Assembly (NCBI GenBank): GCA_900552955.1
Contig: USBO01000073.1
Coordinates: forward strand, 1-8,284
Length of the DNA: 8,284 nucleotides
Origin: an uncultured Alistipes sp.
Lineage (GTDB): Bacteria; Bacteroidota; Bacteroidia; Bacteroidales; Rikenellaceae
Reading direction: 5' to 3'
Notes under the pieces: model-generated
The model's database searches: none
What the model was told of the DNA's origin: nothing
Seen by the model: the letters and a program-made list of their open reading frames with translations, nothing else
Position numbers and translations under genes: made by a program
Part shown: in pieces, positions 7,167 to 8,284 of the stretch
Layout: each line of letters begins with the position of its first letter
Numbering within the stretch: the first letter of the stretch is position 1

Positions 7167-7745
7167 ATGAAGATCGTTTTCGCTACCAACAACGCCCACA
7201 AGCTCGCCGAGGTGCAGGCTGTGCTGGGCGACGCCTACGAACTGGTGACGCCGCGCATGTGCGGCGTCGGGGAGGAGATTCCCGAGAATCAGCCGACGCT
7301 CGAGGGCAACGCCTCCGAGAAGTCGCACTACCTGCGCGCCCGCACGGGGCTCGACTGCTTCGCCGACGACACGGGTCTCGAGGTCGAGGCGCTGGGCGGC
7401 GCTCCGGGCGTCCGTTCGGCCCGCTATGCCTCCGAGGGGCACGATTTCGCGGCCAACAACCGCCTGCTGCTGCGCAATCTGGAGGGAGTTGCGAACCGCC
7501 GTGCGCGGTTCCGCACGGTCATCTCGCTGCTCGTGGGCGACGAGGAGCACCTCTTCGAGGGGATCGTCGAGGGGCGGATCGTCGAACGCGCCAGCGGGAC
7601 GGAGGGATTCGGCTACGACCCGCTGTTCGTCCCCGACGGCTACGACCGCACCTTCGCCGAGATGTCGGCCGACGAGAAGAACGCCGTCTCGCACCGCGGA
7701 CGCGCCGTGCGGCGTCTGGCCGAATTCCTCCGCAGCCGCGGCTGA
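7167..7745 (+). CDS. rdgB: XTP/dITP diphosphatase (RdgB/HAM1 family)
   Basis: This enzyme hydrolyses non-canonical purine nucleoside triphosphates (dITP, ITP, XTP) to the monophosphate and pyrophosphate, which keeps deaminated bases out of DNA and RNA. It is 192 residues, typical for the family. The substrate motif FATNNAHK is at the N-terminus (5-12). The metal/catalytic segment FADDTGLEVEALGGAPGVRS contains Asp67 and Asp68. The base-recognition motif GFGYDPLF is at 147-154 and SHRGRA at 175-180. All family hallmarks are present. The ATG follows the HAD stop codon by two bases (TGAACATG). The only other in-frame extension would run back through the HAD gene and is rejected. It is the last gene of the cluster: a hairpin with a T run follows within a few bases of the stop. 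Confidence 0.96.
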   Translation: MKIVFATNNAHKLAEVQAVLGDAYELVTPRMCGVGEEIPENQPTLEGNASEKSHYLRARTGLDCFADDTGLEVEALGGAPGVRSARYASEGHDFAANNRLLLRNLEGVANRRARFRTVISLLVGDEEHLFEGIVEGRIVERASGTEGFGYDPLFVPDGYDRTFAEMSADEKNAVSHRGRAVRRLAEFLRSRG

Positions 7746-7747
7746 CC

Positions 7748-7774
7748 GCCGCCCGCGATCTGCGCGGCCTTTTT
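7748..7774 (+). terminator. Weak candidate terminator just after rdgB
   Basis: Three bases after the rdgB stop, GCCG (7748-7751) and CGC (7754-7756) pair with GCG (7762-7764) and CGGC (7765-7768). This leaves a two-base bulge and a five-base loop. The run TTTTT at 7770-7774 follows. The imperfect stem makes this less sure than the hairpin at 7894-7930. Confidence 0.4.
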
Positions 7775-7893
7775 CCGCCCGTGCGGGGAGGCATGACGGT
7801 CGTACAGGGTGCGGGCGGGCGGCTCTTTCCTCTGAACGGGAGCGGTGCGTAACGGCCGCGCTGTGTTCCGCATCCGTCCGTTGCGGCGATATG

Positions 7894-7930
7894 AAAATCC
7901 CCGACTCTTTTTCGGAGTCGGGGATTTTTT
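7894..7930 (+). terminator. Strong rho-independent terminator, probably bidirectional
   Basis: A perfect 14-bp stem pairs 7894-7907 (AAAATCCCCGACTC) with 7915-7928, with a seven-base loop TTTTTCG. On the plus strand the stem ends in a run of six T (7925-7930), a classical intrinsic terminator for transcripts coming from rdgB. On the minus strand the stem ends in four T, and the hairpin lies only 17 bases past the pth stop. It therefore very likely also ends pth transcription. It sits between convergent genes, the usual place for a two-way terminator. The rest of the 7746-7945 spacer shows no gene I can support. Confidence 0.9.
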
Positions 7931-7945
7931 GCAGCCGTGTGGCCG

Positions 7946-8284
7946 TTATCGCTTGTTGTAGAGGTTCATCGTGCGTTCGGCGCCGATAGTGGCGAAGCTG
8001 AGGATGGCCTCGGCGAAGACCTTCAGCCGTTCGGGCAGCGCCTCGCGCTCCTCGGCCGACCACGACCCCAGCACATAGTCCACCTGGTGGCCGCGGGCGA
8101 AGTCGCCGCCGATGCCGAAGCGGATGCGGGCATAGGCCTCCGTGCCCAGCAGCTCGGTGATGTTCTTCAGTCCGTTGTGGCCGCCGGCGCTCCCTTTCGG
8201 CCGCATGCGCAGCGTCCCGAAGAGCAGGTCGATGACGTCCAACACGACCACCAGATTCTCCGGCGAGATCCGCTCGTCCTCCAT
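7946..8284 (-). CDS. pth: Peptidyl-tRNA hydrolase, C-terminal part (5' end beyond right edge)
   Basis: Pth cleaves the ester bond of peptidyl-tRNAs that drop off ribosomes, recycling the tRNA. Only the last 112 residues are visible. The Met at 8284 is almost surely internal, because the family is about 190 residues long and the N-terminal catalytic Asn and His are missing here. Recognisable motifs are ENLVVVLD (the Asp matches the catalytic Asp93 of the E. coli enzyme), the loop PKGSAGGHNGLKNI with the conserved His and Asn, then YARIRFGIGGDF and the tRNA-contact region VDYVLGSW. The C-terminus TMNLYNKR is typical of Bacteroidota Pth. The conserved D-D/E-x-x-L-P-x-G stretch here reads LDVIDLLFG, so the second acidic residue and the Pro are replaced. 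The gene converges on rdgB and shares the terminator with it. Confidence 0.93.
   Translation of the reverse strand: MEDERISPENLVVVLDVIDLLFGTLRMRPKGSAGGHNGLKNITELLGTEAYARIRFGIGGDFARGHQVDYVLGSWSAEEREALPERLKVFAEAILSFATIGAERTMNLYNKR

Noticed and set aside
7793..7852. A 19-codon plus-strand frame in the spacer after rdgB with GGGGAGG just upstream
   Set aside because: Too short to judge and without hydrophobic or conserved features; Shine-Dalgarno-like runs mean little in this phylum and in GC-rich DNA.
7068..8063. A 331-codon minus-strand open frame spanning rdgB, the terminator and the end of pth
   Set aside because: It crosses a strong terminator, overlaps two firm genes and has no domain pattern.

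Overview
The window is GC-rich bacterial chromosome that looks like Bacteroidota, most probably an Alistipes-like member of Rikenellaceae. The genus is inferred, not proven. The reasons are the protein types (an EnvC-like M23 factor next to a TPR lipoprotein-like/periplasmic repeat protein, and a patatin fused to a BamA-like barrel), the lack of clear Shine-Dalgarno sequences before the starts, and a promoter of the Bacteroidota type (TTTG, 19 bp, TAnnTTT). The high GC of the coding DNA also fits Alistipes better than Bacteroides.

Layout. Positions 1-3907 hold a minus-strand gene cluster read right to left: pheS, then a secreted TPR protein, then an EnvC-like M23 protein cut by the left edge. 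pheS and the TPR gene are 41 bp apart; the TPR and EnvC genes overlap by four bases (ATGA). A 70-bp AT-rich divergent promoter region (3908-3977) separates this cluster from a plus-strand cluster at 3978-7745: a patatin-type outer-membrane phospholipase, a HAD-superfamily phosphatase 16 bp later, and a RdgB/HAM1 non-canonical purine NTP pyrophosphatase 2 bp after that. A 200-bp convergent spacer (7746-7945) carries one weak and one strong terminator hairpin. Beyond it lies the 3' part of pth (peptidyl-tRNA hydrolase) on the minus strand, cut by the right edge.

How the genes fit together. The minus cluster pairs translation (PheS) with envelope maintenance (TPR protein plus probable amidase activator). 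The plus cluster pairs a surface lipid hydrolase with two small phosphohydrolases, one of which cleans the nucleotide pool. Nothing here points to mobile DNA, phage, CRISPR, defence or secondary metabolism. I see no wholly new system. The points most worth a second look are the type Vd-like patatin-barrel protein, a degenerate LytM domain, an Arg/Ala-rich insertion inside a TPR, a perfect 15-bp in-frame tandem duplication in the EnvC coiled coil, and overlapping divergent promoters.
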